Source: an uncultured Oscillospiraceae bacterium (GTDB lineage: Bacteria > Bacillota > Clostridia > Oscillospirales > Acutalibacteraceae). From it: 64,000 nt of DNA. Shown one piece after another: positions 9,716 to 17,519 of this stretch; within the stretch, counting starts at the first letter, position 1, and each line of letters begins with the position of its first letter. The position numbers and the translations under genes are program-made. Under the pieces are notes generated by a model. It was not told where the DNA came from, did not search any database, and saw only the letters and a list, made by a program, of their open reading frames with translations. The DNA is taken from NCBI GenBank assembly GCA_900539165.1, contig UQAZ01000005.1:49921-113920 (forward strand), written 5' to 3'.

Positions 9716-10582
9716 ATGGGAATATCAAACATAACAAACTCTGACCGTTCCGAAATTCTCGTTCAGGCTTTGCCGTATATTCAAAAATACCAAAACAAGA
9801 CGGTGGTTATAAAATATGGCGGAAATGCTATGATAAACGAGGAACTTCGTGATGCGGTAATGACCGACATAGTTCTTCTGCGTTCTGTCGGTGTAAATGT
9901 GGTGCTTGTTCACGGCGGAGGACCCGAAATATCCGATATGCTTAACCGCGTGGGAAAGCAAAACCGATTTGTTGACGGCTTGCGCTATACCGACAAGGAA
10001 ACGGTGGATATAGTGCAAATGGTTTTGGCAGGCAAGGTTAATAAGCATTTAGTTCAGCTGATTTCAAAGCACGGCGGTAAGGCGGTAGGGCTGTGCGGTA
10101 TTGACGGCGAAATGATTAAGGCTGAAAAATATACAAAAGCGGATATTGGTTTTGTCGGTGAAATAACCGAGGTGAATACAGACATAATAAATGATAATCT
10201 GCAAAACGGATATATTCCTGTTATTTCCTCTGTTGCCACGGGCGAAAATGATGAGGTCTATAACATAAATGCAGATACTGCGGCAGCGTCGCTTGCAGCA
10301 GGACTTCGTGCCGAAAAGCTATTGCTGATGACTGATATAAGCGGTCTTTTGATGGATAAAAACGACGAAACAACTCTGATTCACGATGTTCAGGTTTCGC
10401 AAATCCCTTCTCTTAAATCACAGGGAGTAATATCCGGGGGAATGATTCCTAAAATTGATTGTTGTGTTGAGGCTGTTCGTCAGGGTGTTCTTCAAACTAA
10501 TATAATCGACGGCCGTATTCCTCATTCCATTCTTATGGAGCTGTTTACGGACGAGGGCTTTGGCACAATGCTTCACGCATAA
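9716..10582 (+). CDS. argB: Acetylglutamate kinase
   Basis: 288 residues. Phosphorylates N-acetylglutamate, the second step and usually the arginine-inhibited one. Amino-acid-kinase fold: VIKYGGNAM near the start, VLVHGGGPEI for the phosphate loop, NINADTAAA and the C-terminal GGMIPKIDCC. The N-terminal extension of about 20 residues before the kinase core is the type found in hexameric, arginine-sensitive enzymes, so feedback inhibition is likely but not proven. GGAGA precedes the ATG. Confidence 0.96.
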   Translation: MGISNITNSDRSEILVQALPYIQKYQNKTVVIKYGGNAMINEELRDAVMTDIVLLRSVGVNVVLVHGGGPEISDMLNRVGKQNRFVDGLRYTDKETVDIVQMVLAGKVNKHLVQLISKHGGKAVGLCGIDGEMIKAEKYTKADIGFVGEITEVNTDIINDNLQNGYIPVISSVATGENDEVYNINADTAAASLAAGLRAEKLLLMTDISGLLMDKNDETTLIHDVQVSQIPSLKSQGVISGGMIPKIDCCVEAVRQGVLQTNIIDGRIPHSILMELFTDEGFGTMLHA

Positions 10583-10615
10583 TTAATAACAAGCTGAATT
10601 TAGAGGACTGATAAA

Positions 10616-11788
10616 ATGAACTTTAACGAGATTAAAAGTACCGCCGATAAATATTTAATGCCTACTTACACTCACTATCCCGTTGCTTTGATGGGTGGCA
10701 AAAATGCGTCGCTTTCATCACCCGACGGTAAAGTGTTTATTGACTTTACCTCCGGCATAGGTGTTAATATTTTCGGAGTTAATGATGACGGCTGGAAAAA
10801 TGGGGTGACAAAACAATTAAACAAAATCCAGCATACATCAAATCTGTTTTATAATGAAACGGTTGCGACTGCGGCAGAATTGTTGTGTCAAAAAAGCGGC
10901 TTTGACAAGGTACTGTTTTGCAACTCCGGAGCAGAAGCTAACGAATGTGCGATAAAGCTTGCACGAAAGTACAGCTTTGACAAATACGGAGAAAATCGCA
11001 ACACGATAATATCGCTTGTAAATTCATTTCACGGCAGAACAATGGCTACTATAACAGCTACGGGACAGGAACAGTATCATAAGTATTTTATGCCGTTCGT
11101 GGATGGATTCAAATATGCTGAGTCAGGCGATAAAAAAGAATTTTCAAAGCTGTTGGACGGCAGCGTCTGTGCGGTGATTTTGGAGATTGTTCAAGGCGAG
11201 GGAGGAGTTTTGATAACCCCGAGCGATTATATTGAATTTGTCCGTGAGCAATGTGACAAAAACGATATTGCGCTTATATTTGACGAGGTGCAAACGGGTG
11301 TCGGCAGAACGGGCAAGCTGTACGCTTGGGAAAATATCGGAGTAAAGCCGGATGTGCTTACAACGGCAAAGGGGCTTGGAGGCGGATTGCCTGTCGGTGC
11401 TTGTCTTGCAACGGAAAAATTCGGAAACACGCTCAATTCGGGAACTCACGGCACAACCTTTGGAGGAAATCCTGTTGTTTTGGCAGGCGCGATAGAAATT
11501 TTGAATCGCCTTGATGACGGCTTTTTCAAATCCGTGCGTGAAAAAGGCAAGTATATAATGAAAAAGGTCGCTTGCTTTGACGGGGTTTGTGCAGTTCGTG
11601 GAATGGGACTTATGATAGGCATTGACCTTAAAGATAAAAAAGCCGGAGATGTTGCAATCAAATGTGTGGAAAACGGATTGCTGATATTGACGGCGAAGCA
11701 GTCGTTACGCTTGCTTCCTCCGCTGAGCATAACTTATGATGAAATTGACAAGGGACTTGAAATTCTTAAAAAGACTCTTGGTGAATAA
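10616..11788 (+). CDS. argD: Acetylornithine aminotransferase
   Basis: 390 residues. PLP-dependent transamination giving N-acetylornithine from the semialdehyde and glutamate. Class III aminotransferase features: CNSGAEANE near residues 101-109, FHGRTMATI, IFDEVQTGVGRTG and TTAKGLGGG with the PLP lysine at residue 252. It may also serve lysine synthesis as succinyldiaminopimelate aminotransferase, as many ArgD proteins do. Position between argB and argF makes the arginine role primary. Confidence 0.94.
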   Translation: MNFNEIKSTADKYLMPTYTHYPVALMGGKNASLSSPDGKVFIDFTSGIGVNIFGVNDDGWKNGVTKQLNKIQHTSNLFYNETVATAAELLCQKSGFDKVLFCNSGAEANECAIKLARKYSFDKYGENRNTIISLVNSFHGRTMATITATGQEQYHKYFMPFVDGFKYAESGDKKEFSKLLDGSVCAVILEIVQGEGGVLITPSDYIEFVREQCDKNDIALIFDEVQTGVGRTGKLYAWENIGVKPDVLTTAKGLGGGLPVGACLATEKFGNTLNSGTHGTTFGGNPVVLAGAIEILNRLDDGFFKSVREKGKYIMKKVACFDGVCAVRGMGLMIGIDLKDKKAGDVAIKCVENGLLILTAKQSLRLLPPLSITYDEIDKGLEILKKTLGE

Positions 11789-11795
11789 AAAATAT

Positions 11796-11836
11796 GCCTG
11801 TCGGACTACAACAGGCAGGAGTAAATAAATGTAGTC
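11796..11836 (+). other. Two mutually exclusive hairpins ahead of argF
   Basis: In the 69-base argD-argF gap GCCTGT (11796-11801) can pair with ACAGGC (11811-11816). Alternatively GACTACA (11804-11810) can pair with TGTAGTC (11830-11836). The two stems exclude each other. Neither is followed by a T run. The argF ribosome binding site after them is weak. Both stems could be chance. Confidence 0.3.
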
Positions 11837-11857
11837 GGAAAGGCAAAGTGAAATTAA

Positions 11858-12766
11858 ATGAAGAATTTTTTGAGTCTCTTATCAACAACACCTGACGAAA
11901 TATCGGAGCTTTTGAATCTTGCCGACCAGCTTAAATATGAAAATAAGCACGGCATATCTCATAAAAGACTTGAGGGACAGACACTCGGTATGATATTTCA
12001 AAAATCGTCAACCAGAACAAGAGTTTCGTTTGAAACGGGTATGTATCAGCTTGGCGGTCAGGCACTCTTTTTGTCAAACCGTGATTTGCAAATAGGCCGT
12101 GGTGAGCCGATACAGGACACCGCAAGAGTTCTCTCACGTTATATCGACGGTATTATGATAAGAACTTTTGAGCAATCCGAGGTTGAGGCTCTTGCCGAAT
12201 TTGGCTCGATTCCGATTATTAACGGACTTACCGATTTTTGTCATCCGTGCCAGGTGCTTGCGGATTTAATGACGGTGCGTGAGCATAAGGGACATCTTGA
12301 CGGGCTTAAAATGTGCTACATAGGCGACGGTAATAATATGGCAAATTCCCTTATCGTGGGCGGACTTAAAACAGGTATGAAGGTTTCTGTCGCTTGCCCC
12401 GAGGGGTATCAACCCGATAATGCCGTGCTTAATTTTGCAAAGGATAATAATGACTTTTCACTCTTCACAGAGCCGTTGGAGGCTGCAAGCGGTGCGGATG
12501 TTATCTTCACGGATGTTTGGGCGTCAATGGGTCAGGAGGGCGAAGCACAGCAGCGTAAAGCCGTGTTTGGCGGAAAGTATCAGATAAATAATGAATTGCT
12601 TTCGGCTGCAAACAGCGGTTGTATGGTACAGCATTGTCTGCCTGCTCACCGTGGCGAGGAGATTACGGCAGAAGTTTTTGAAGCACACGCCGATGAAATA
12701 TTTGACGAGGCAGAAAATCGTCTCCACGCTCAAAAAGCCGTAATGGTTTCTCTTATGGAAAAATAA
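11858..12766 (+). CDS. argF: Ornithine carbamoyltransferase
   Basis: 302 residues. Makes citrulline from ornithine and carbamoyl phosphate. The carbamoyl-phosphate loop SSTRTRVSFE is near residues 49-58, the ornithine loop HCLPAHRGEE near 257, and HPCQ(V/A)LADLMT lies between. Carbamoyl-phosphate synthase genes are not in the window. It is the last gene of the arg operon, 69 bases after argD with a weak ribosome binding site. An anabolic role follows from the operon; nothing suggests an arginine deiminase pathway. Confidence 0.96.
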   Translation: MKNFLSLLSTTPDEISELLNLADQLKYENKHGISHKRLEGQTLGMIFQKSSTRTRVSFETGMYQLGGQALFLSNRDLQIGRGEPIQDTARVLSRYIDGIMIRTFEQSEVEALAEFGSIPIINGLTDFCHPCQVLADLMTVREHKGHLDGLKMCYIGDGNNMANSLIVGGLKTGMKVSVACPEGYQPDNAVLNFAKDNNDFSLFTEPLEAASGADVIFTDVWASMGQEGEAQQRKAVFGGKYQINNELLSAANSGCMVQHCLPAHRGEEITAEVFEAHADEIFDEAENRLHAQKAVMVSLMEK

Positions 12767-12865
12767 TCTGCGCTTTGGTTGTGGCTGTAATTTTCATATG
12801 CGATTGTTGCAGCCTTGCCAAACCGACATTACATATGCTTTAACGGTGTTGAAAATTATAAAAAA

Positions 12866-12908
12866 TAAAAAGCCGAGGGTCTTAAATTTTAAGACTTTCG
12901 GCTCTTTT
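12866..12908. terminator. Terminator after the arg operon (works on both strands)
   Basis: A long stem pairs 12871-12884 with 12890-12903 around an AT loop, with A residues before and CTTTT after. The 100 bases between argF and this stem hold only a weaker GGCTG/CAGCC hairpin. Confidence 0.85.
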
Positions 12909-12916
12909 CAAAGATT

Positions 12917-12960
12917 TGGCACCCCCTGCGAGAATCGAACTCACAACTAACCCTCAGGAG
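12917..12960 (-). pseudogene. 3' half of a tRNA-Arg(CCT), probable attachment-site relic
   Basis: On the minus strand the sequence reads from the anticodon loop CTCCTGA through GTGAG-TTCGATT-CTCGC (T arm) to AGGGGGTGCCA (acceptor strand with CCA). The 5' half of a tRNA is missing: the bases before the loop do not pair with GGGTT. Such 3' halves mark the far end of elements integrated into tRNA genes. It is in the same orientation as the intact tRNA-Arg(CCT) 2.4 kb away, but its arms and acceptor differ from that gene, so it is not a simple copy. The following 300 bases up to the next ORF are AT-rich with several TTAGCA/TGCTAA repeats and no gene. Confidence 0.65.
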
Positions 12961-13258
12961 AAGCCCTCGAAGGGCATTTTTGACTCCCTTGAAATCCCTG
13001 AAAGGCCTTGATTTTACTGGCTTTTCCGAGCATTTACTGTTAATCAAATCTCGTCTGAAATCTGCTAATATTTCTATGTTTTTTGCCCTCATTTTAGCAA
13101 GATATTAGCACCTGCTAATAAATACGGGAAACATCATACAGTTAATATGATGCTCATAAATCACCGAATTTACACTCACAGCTTGCGTGCCCTCTTATAG
13201 GAATACATTTATTCGTATTCTAATATTATAATGGATTTTGACCATTTTTACAACATTT

Positions 13259-13492
13259 TCAGTAACAGCAAAAGGCAACCCCTTTCGGATTGCCTTCTCC
13301 TTTTGAAAGCAGGGCGGCAATGGAAAGCATTAACTTGCTTTTTCCATTGCCCGGATCGCCCTGCAACAGCGTAACCTTGCCGAACGAAATATACGGATAC
13401 CACAGCCATTTCACTTTCCTCGGCTCAATCTCACTTGCCTTGATAACTTCAAGAGGCACAGTTACATTCATTTCATTTTCCATTTGCTTCAT
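13259..13492 (-). pseudogene. Truncated RepA-like AAA ATPase of a mobile element
   Basis: 77 residues remain. They read like the N-terminus of the AAA-family ATPases (RecA/RepA fold) found in clostridial integrative elements: a short leader, WLWYPYI, then the Walker A motif GDPGNGKS and a following helix. The frame ends right after SKGEGNPKG, far short of the few hundred residues such proteins need, and Walker B is absent. The start has AAAGGAG upstream. It is probably a non-functional scrap left by deletion. Confidence 0.7.
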
Positions 13493-13674
13493 TGTTCTTC
13501 GTTCTCCTTTCCGCCTGAAAACAAAAAAACCACAGGGAAGATACTCAGAGCCTTGTTTCTGTCATTTCTCGGGGCGAAAATTGGGCAAAATTGCCTTTCT
13601 AAGCCTTTCAAAAAATCACACAAGGTATTTGTACTAACCTGTGGTTATGTATGAAATTGTAGGGTTTGGGGTAA

Positions 13675-13705
13675 CAAAAAACACCGTATTTCTACGATGT
13701 TTTTC
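13675..13705 (-). terminator. Terminator downstream of the D,D-carboxypeptidase gene
   Basis: On the minus strand AAAACATCGTA pairs with TACGGTGTTTT and continues into T residues, about 85 bases after the stop of the gene at 13790. Confidence 0.75.
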
Positions 13706-13789
13706 GTACTTCAACTATTGTTGTTTCACCAAACTAACCTTTATCTTGTCCACGACACTTTAACGCTTTAATTAAAAGATATTTCGACA

Positions 13790-14737
13790 TCATTTAATAA
13801 TTGTATTTATAGCGGACTGCACTGCTTTATATCTTCCTTCATCTGATAATGATGCCAAGCAGGTAATCAAATATTCCTTGCCATCTTTTTTATAAAGAAC
13901 AACAATATTATAGGAAGATGCCATAGTTCCTGTTTTTATTCCTTTTACATTTTCATTATAGTACGGTGACTTTTTATCTAAAAACTTATTGGTATTTTTC
14001 CAAGTAAATTCGCCTTGTGGAGTTTGAATTGAGAAAGTGCTTTTCCCTACACATTCTTTAACAAAATCATAATTATAAAGCTTCAAGGCTACACGATTAA
14101 TATCATCCAAATGTGTATCGGCTGACATAGATGCCCCGCTCGGATCATTATACAAATTTGTTTTAGAATAGCCTTCTTCAATTAAATACTCACTTAGCTC
14201 TGTCGTAAAATAATTTATATATTCCGTTGCTGTATAGCCCTCTCCTAATTCATTTTTAGCAATATAATATGCCAACGAATAGGCAGCATCGTTTCCCGAA
14301 GGAACAAGCATAGCTTCCATTATTTCTTTTACTGTGTACTTCCCAACTTTTAGATTTGCTAAAGATGACCCAGCCGGCACAAGATCCAATACCTCTTGAT
14401 TTACTTCAATAACATCTTCCAAGTTAACTTTTGTCAAAGCATAGTCAATGACAAATAGTTTTGCCAAACTTGCTACTGTGGGCAATTGGCTATCTCCCTC
14501 GTAAAATAAATATTCACCCTGTTCAATATCATAAACAGAAAACGAAAGAGCGTCCTGAGGAATGTTAAGCTCATTTGTACTCAGTTGAAAATCGATTTTT
14601 TTATACACATCCTTAAAAAAATCAAAACGATAAATCCCTGTTTTATATAATCCAACTACTGCTACAAACGCTATAAGCAAGACTGTTGTAAAAACCATTA
14701 TTATCTTTATCTTTTTGTATTTTCTATTCTTCTTCAT
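13790..14737 (-). CDS. D-alanyl-D-alanine carboxypeptidase-like serine hydrolase (S11 family)
   Basis: 315 residues. N-terminal Lys-rich stretch and one membrane segment (residues 12-32) anchor it outside the membrane. The penicillin-binding fold is intact: SLAK at 90-93, SGN at 147-149 and KTGT at 268-271. It should trim or process peptidoglycan stem peptides; a beta-lactamase-like activity is less likely given the dacA-like spacing. It lacks the C-terminal amphipathic anchor of housekeeping DacA. The gene sits in mobile debris, is visibly more AT-rich than the arg genes and has its own ribosome binding site (AGGTGA) and terminator. It is therefore a probable cargo gene. Confidence 0.85.
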   Translation of the reverse strand: MKKNRKYKKIKIIMVFTTVLLIAFVAVVGLYKTGIYRFDFFKDVYKKIDFQLSTNELNIPQDALSFSVYDIEQGEYLFYEGDSQLPTVASLAKLFVIDYALTKVNLEDVIEVNQEVLDLVPAGSSLANLKVGKYTVKEIMEAMLVPSGNDAAYSLAYYIAKNELGEGYTATEYINYFTTELSEYLIEEGYSKTNLYNDPSGASMSADTHLDDINRVALKLYNYDFVKECVGKSTFSIQTPQGEFTWKNTNKFLDKKSPYYNENVKGIKTGTMASSYNIVVLYKKDGKEYLITCLASLSDEGRYKAVQSAINTIIK

Positions 14738-14882
14738 ACTCTCACCTGCAAATTCATTTCGTTATTCCTAATAAAATATAACCTTCCATTAAACATTATA
14801 ACAAAAGTCATCATTTTTTTCAATACTTCAAACTACTTCGACTACACTCACGACTTAATGACTTCTTGAATACTTTCCGAAA

Positions 14883-14915
14883 AAGAAAACTGCCATCAGT
14901 TAAGACAGCAGTTCC
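14883..14915 (-). terminator. Hairpin terminator after the TnpV remnant
   Basis: On the minus strand AACTGCTGTC pairs with GATGGCAGTT and is followed by a T-rich stretch. Confidence 0.6.
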
Positions 14916-14933
14916 TTTTCGGTTGGTATGCTA

Positions 14934-15227
14934 TTAGGAATACACAATATCGTTTAATAGAATCTCGTCTGCACAGGCTCTGATGTTATTCATCAATCCG
15001 ACCCATTTCATCATATCCTCTGCTTTCAGTTGTTCCGTCACACCTTGCTTTTTTGCCATTTCCTTTATCAGATACTCCGCCATATTACACGCCGAAGTAT
15101 CAATATCGGCAAGGGAGGAAGTAATTAACAGGATAACGACCGCCTTATTCATTAGCAAGAATTTCAAGCGATTTTTTCTGCCATTAGCAGAGAGGACATT
15201 TTCATTAGCAAAACAGCAATTTTTCTG
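14934..15227 (-). pseudogene. TnpV-family transposon protein, 5'-truncated
   Basis: The reading frame ends in a C-terminus typical of TnpV, the small helical protein of clostridial mobile elements: EQLKAEDMMKWVGLMNNIRA, then an EILL-like helix and a short tail. The open frame can be followed back to 15227, where it meets a stop, and the conserved N-terminal half is missing. The only start in the intact part is a TTG at 15167 without a good ribosome binding site. I read it as a remnant. The function of TnpV is not established. Confidence 0.6.
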
Positions 15228-15403
15228 CTAATTTTTATTAGCAAGCCGTACACCTAAAAGGCGGACGACATTTGTCCTAAATTCCATTAGCTGACGGAGA
15301 ATTTGCTAATGAAAATTTGTGATTTTTTCGTTTTTGCTGTTTCTTCGTAAAAATGGAAAAAACGCCGAAAACCCTTATAAATAAAGGCTTTCGACGGGAT
15401 TTT

Positions 15404-15480
15404 TGGCGTCCTCGAGAGGAATCGAACCTCCGGCCTACTGCTTAGGAGGCAGTTGCTCTATCCGACTGAGCTACGAGGAC
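15404..15480 (-). tRNA. tRNA-Arg (anticodon CCT)
   Basis: Complete cloverleaf on the minus strand: acceptor GTCCTCG pairs with CGAGGAC, D arm GCTCAGTCGGATAGAGC, anticodon stem ACTGC/GCAGT with loop CTCCTAA, T arm GGAGGTTCGATTCCTCT, discriminator G and encoded CCA. It is followed by a terminator-like stem at about 15360-15400. It borders the mobile debris to its left. Confidence 0.95.
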
Positions 15481-15758
15481 ATTTTAAAATATTTAGTTTT
15501 ATATAATAAGAAATTAACTTAATGTCAATCTCTTTTATGCAAAAAGTGGTTGTTATAACGAACTCTTAGGAGGGGTTATTATTACGAGCTTGCGAGTAAC
15601 AAGGTTCTGAATGCAGAGCATTCAGGTTCTTATATCCATTTAACTAAGGAGGCGTTTCTTATTATATTAAATAAATTATATACATTATAATTATATTTTT
15701 TCGATTTGTCAATAAAAGAAAAATCCGTAATCCTCAGACTACGGATTTATTGAACTTA
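15481..15758. other. Intergenic region with a small repeat-like unit
   Basis: No gene seen. Two similar pieces (AGGAGG(G/C)GTT followed by TTATTA, near 15571 and 15651) bracket about 110 bases that contain a perfect short hairpin, TGAATGC-AGA-GCATTCA at 15608-15624. It might be a small dispersed repeat; other copies cannot be checked here. The rest is AT-rich and leads to the rpmA end. Confidence 0.3.
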
Positions 15759-16043
15759 TTACTGCTCAACAGGATAAACAGAAACCTTTTTTCTGTCCTT
15801 GCCCATTCTTTCAAATCTAACTGTTCCGTCTACGAGAGCGAAAAGAGTATCATCCTTGCCGATACCTACATTGGTACCCGGATGGATGTGTGTACCTCTC
15901 TGACGGTAAAGGATGTTGCCTGCGAGAACGAACTGTCCGTCTGCTCTCTTAGCACCGAGACGCTTTGATTCGCTGTCTCTGCCGTTCTTAGTAGAACCCA
16001 TACCTTTTTTATGAGCAAAAAGCTGCACATTAAGTCTAAGCAT
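15759..16043 (-). CDS. rpmA: 50S ribosomal protein L27, cleavable precursor
   Basis: 94 residues. L27 sits at the peptidyl-transferase centre with its N-terminus near the tRNA ends. The protein begins MLRLNVQLF directly before AHKKG. This is the Firmicute-type extension that must be removed after Phe9 to expose the mature N-terminus. The protease for this (Prp) is encoded immediately upstream in the same operon, 2 bases away. The remainder matches L27 (GKRLGAKRADGQ-like, GNILYRQRGT, HPGTNVG). Confidence 0.97.
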   Translation of the reverse strand: MLRLNVQLFAHKKGMGSTKNGRDSESKRLGAKRADGQFVLAGNILYRQRGTHIHPGTNVGIGKDDTLFALVDGTVRFERMGKDRKKVSVYPVEQ

Positions 16044-16045
16044 AG

Positions 16046-16360
16046 TTACACCTCCGTTGTGGTTACTTTAATGTTATTAGGATAATCCTTTGACAGCTCG
16101 GTTAAATGCAACACTAAGCCGTTTAGAATATCCTGTGCTTTGTCGGGCGCTTGGTTTATGCTCAGTCGCATATATCCGTCTGTTGCACTCGCATCCGCAT
16201 CAAGCCCGATAATCTCGGTGACTGTATTGGCGGTTAAGTAGCAAGCGCTGCTTATAAATGCACAAACGACATCCTCACCGCTGTCGGCAAGTCCTGTGTG
16301 TCCTTTGCATTCAAAGCCTAAAAGCATATCGCCCTTTTTCTGAAATTCAATTCTAATCAT
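16046..16360 (-). CDS. prp: Ribosomal-processing cysteine protease Prp
   Basis: 104 residues. Cleaves the N-terminal extension of L27. The catalytic pair is visible: His21 in KGHTG and Cys33 in EDVVCAFISS, with the typical 12-residue spacing. The gene lies between rplU and rpmA, the conserved position in Firmicutes, 3 bases after rplU and 2 before rpmA. It has no strong ribosome binding site of its own and is probably translated by coupling. Confidence 0.95.
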   Translation of the reverse strand: MIRIEFQKKGDMLLGFECKGHTGLADSGEDVVCAFISSACYLTANTVTEIIGLDADASATDGYMRLSINQAPDKAQDILNGLVLHLTELSKDYPNNIKVTTTEV

Positions 16361-16363
16361 TGA

Positions 16364-16672
16364 TTAAGCGTTAATCTTTGTGATTTCAACCTTAGTGTAA
16401 GGCTGTCTGTGGCCCATCTTGCGCTTCTCGTTCTTCTTTGGCTTGTAGGTGAAAACTGTAATCTTCTTGCCCTTGCCGTTCTTGAGAACAGTAGCGTCAA
16501 CAGTAGCTTTTGCACAATCCTTGCCTGCTTTAAGACCTGCATCTGTACCAACTGCAAGAACCTGGTCGAATGTAATCTTAGCTTCAGCCTCAGCGTCAAG
16601 CTTTTCGATGTAGAGAACGTCGCCCTCTTCAACCTTGTACTGCTTACCACCTGTTACGATAACTGCGTACAT
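16364..16672 (-). CDS. rplU: 50S ribosomal protein L21
   Basis: 102 residues, starting MYAVIVTGGKQY, the usual L21 N-terminus, and ending in RQPYTKVEITKI. The ATG at 16672 has AAGGAGA upstream. An in-frame upstream start would add 15 residues that L21 does not have. It is the first gene of rplU-prp-rpmA and is preceded by a roughly 90-base leader. Confidence 0.96.
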   Translation of the reverse strand: MYAVIVTGGKQYKVEEGDVLYIEKLDAEAEAKITFDQVLAVGTDAGLKAGKDCAKATVDATVLKNGKGKKITVFTYKPKKNEKRKMGHRQPYTKVEITKINA

Positions 16673-16794
16673 AGTAAATATCTCCTTCATAAGTCTCGCT
16701 ATGATAGGTGAATGCATAGGCTTTGTTGAGCGTGCATTTCTTTAACCCATAATATGCGGCTTAATTATTATAGCAGAAAATGATGAAATGTCAA
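16673..16794 (-). promoter_or_regulatory. Promoter and leader of rplU-prp-rpmA
   Basis: On the minus strand TTGACA (16794-16789) and TATAAT (16772-16767) are 16 bases apart. The transcript would carry a leader of about 90 bases before rplU. L21 leaders that bind the protein are known in Firmicutes. I see the length and position but cannot confirm the fold. Confidence 0.7.
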
Positions 16795-16867
16795 TAATTT
16801 TTTTGCCTTATTTTATACCTTTATATACTGTTTCCTTTTTATAATTTGTTCGGCAACAAAAAAATTC

Positions 16868-16896
16868 TTTACAAATCATATCTCTTGTGTTATAAT
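16868..16896 (+). promoter_or_regulatory. Promoter of rpsO
   Basis: TTTACA at 16868-16873 and TATAAT at 16891-16896 with a 17-base spacer. About 110 bases of leader follow before rpsO, containing GACTCGGTTTTGGGAGTAAG-like pairing. An S15-binding leader is possible but not shown. Confidence 0.8.
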
Positions 16897-17009
16897 CTCT
16901 TTGCTAAATGCGAATGACTCGGTTTTGGGAGTAAGTCGGATACGACATCACCTTAGCCCATTACTGTGTTTTTCGTAATGCAAATATTATTATGAAAGGT
17001 GAATGAATT

Positions 17010-17306
17010 ATGACACAGGCAGAAAAGCAAGCTATTATGGCTGAATACGCTACCCACGAGGGTGATACAGGCTCTGCACAGGTACAGGTTGCTGTTCTTA
17101 CAAAGAGAATTAACGAGCTTACCGAGCATCTCAAGGTTCATAAGAAGGACCATCACTCACGCCGTGGTCTTCTCAAGATGGTAGGTCACAGAAGAAACCT
17201 TCTTGCTTACATCTATAAGAAGGATGTCAACGAATATCGTCAGCTTATCGCTAAGCTCGGCATTCGTAACACTCTTGAGCGTAATATGGCTGAGAACGAG
17301 GACTAA
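17010..17306 (+). CDS. rpsO: 30S ribosomal protein S15
   Basis: 98 residues. Binds 16S rRNA in the platform. The core GDTGSAQVQVAVLTKRI, HKKDHHSRRGLL and the RRNLLAYI helix are all present. The C-terminus continues about nine residues beyond the usual 89 (ending ERNMAENED), an acidic extension. AAAGGTG precedes the start. It is followed by a terminator and then pnp, the rpsO-pnp order known from many bacteria. Confidence 0.97.
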   Translation: MTQAEKQAIMAEYATHEGDTGSAQVQVAVLTKRINELTEHLKVHKKDHHSRRGLLKMVGHRRNLLAYIYKKDVNEYRQLIAKLGIRNTLERNMAENED

Positions 17307-17356
17307 GCAAGTAAGGATAATTCAAGTATTTATTTGGATTGTCTCGCTTGCTTATG

Positions 17357-17386
17357 CAGGCGATACTTGTCGTGTCGCCTGTTTTT
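17357..17386 (+). terminator. Terminator after rpsO
   Basis: CAGGCGA (17357-17363) pairs with TCGCCTG (17375-17381) and is followed by TTTTT. Confidence 0.8.
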
Positions 17387-17400
17387 GTTAATTAGATACC

Positions 17401-17484
17401 AAGGGAGGAGCATAAATAGTAGTAAATAGAGTTTGCAAATTTTAAGAATACGGCTTGCAAATTGTATTTATTACTATTGCCCTC
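17401..17484. repeat. Long imperfect inverted repeat between rpsO and pnp
   Basis: AATAGTAGTAAATA near 17416 pairs with TATTTATTACTATT near 17465 (one G-U). Outside it AAGGGAGG pairs with CCCTCCTT with small bulges. Inside it TTTGCAA and TTGCAAA can extend the stem. The whole forms a hairpin of about 84 bases ahead of the pnp promoter/leader. It could be an RNA structure in read-through from rpsO or a small inserted repeat element. Confidence 0.6.
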
Positions 17485-17519
17485 CTTTTGATATAATAGA
17501 ATTTTAGAGAGGTAAAAGT

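Noticed and set aside
12889..13092. 67-codon minus-strand frame across the tRNA fragment
   Set aside because: It reads through the T arm and acceptor of the tRNA half, has no good start site and resembles no protein.
12917..15480. A simple attL/attR pair from integration into the present tRNA-Arg(CCT)
   Set aside because: The fragment and the intact tRNA differ in variable, T and acceptor arms, and the intact tRNA's two halves match each other, so the fragment was not displaced from it.
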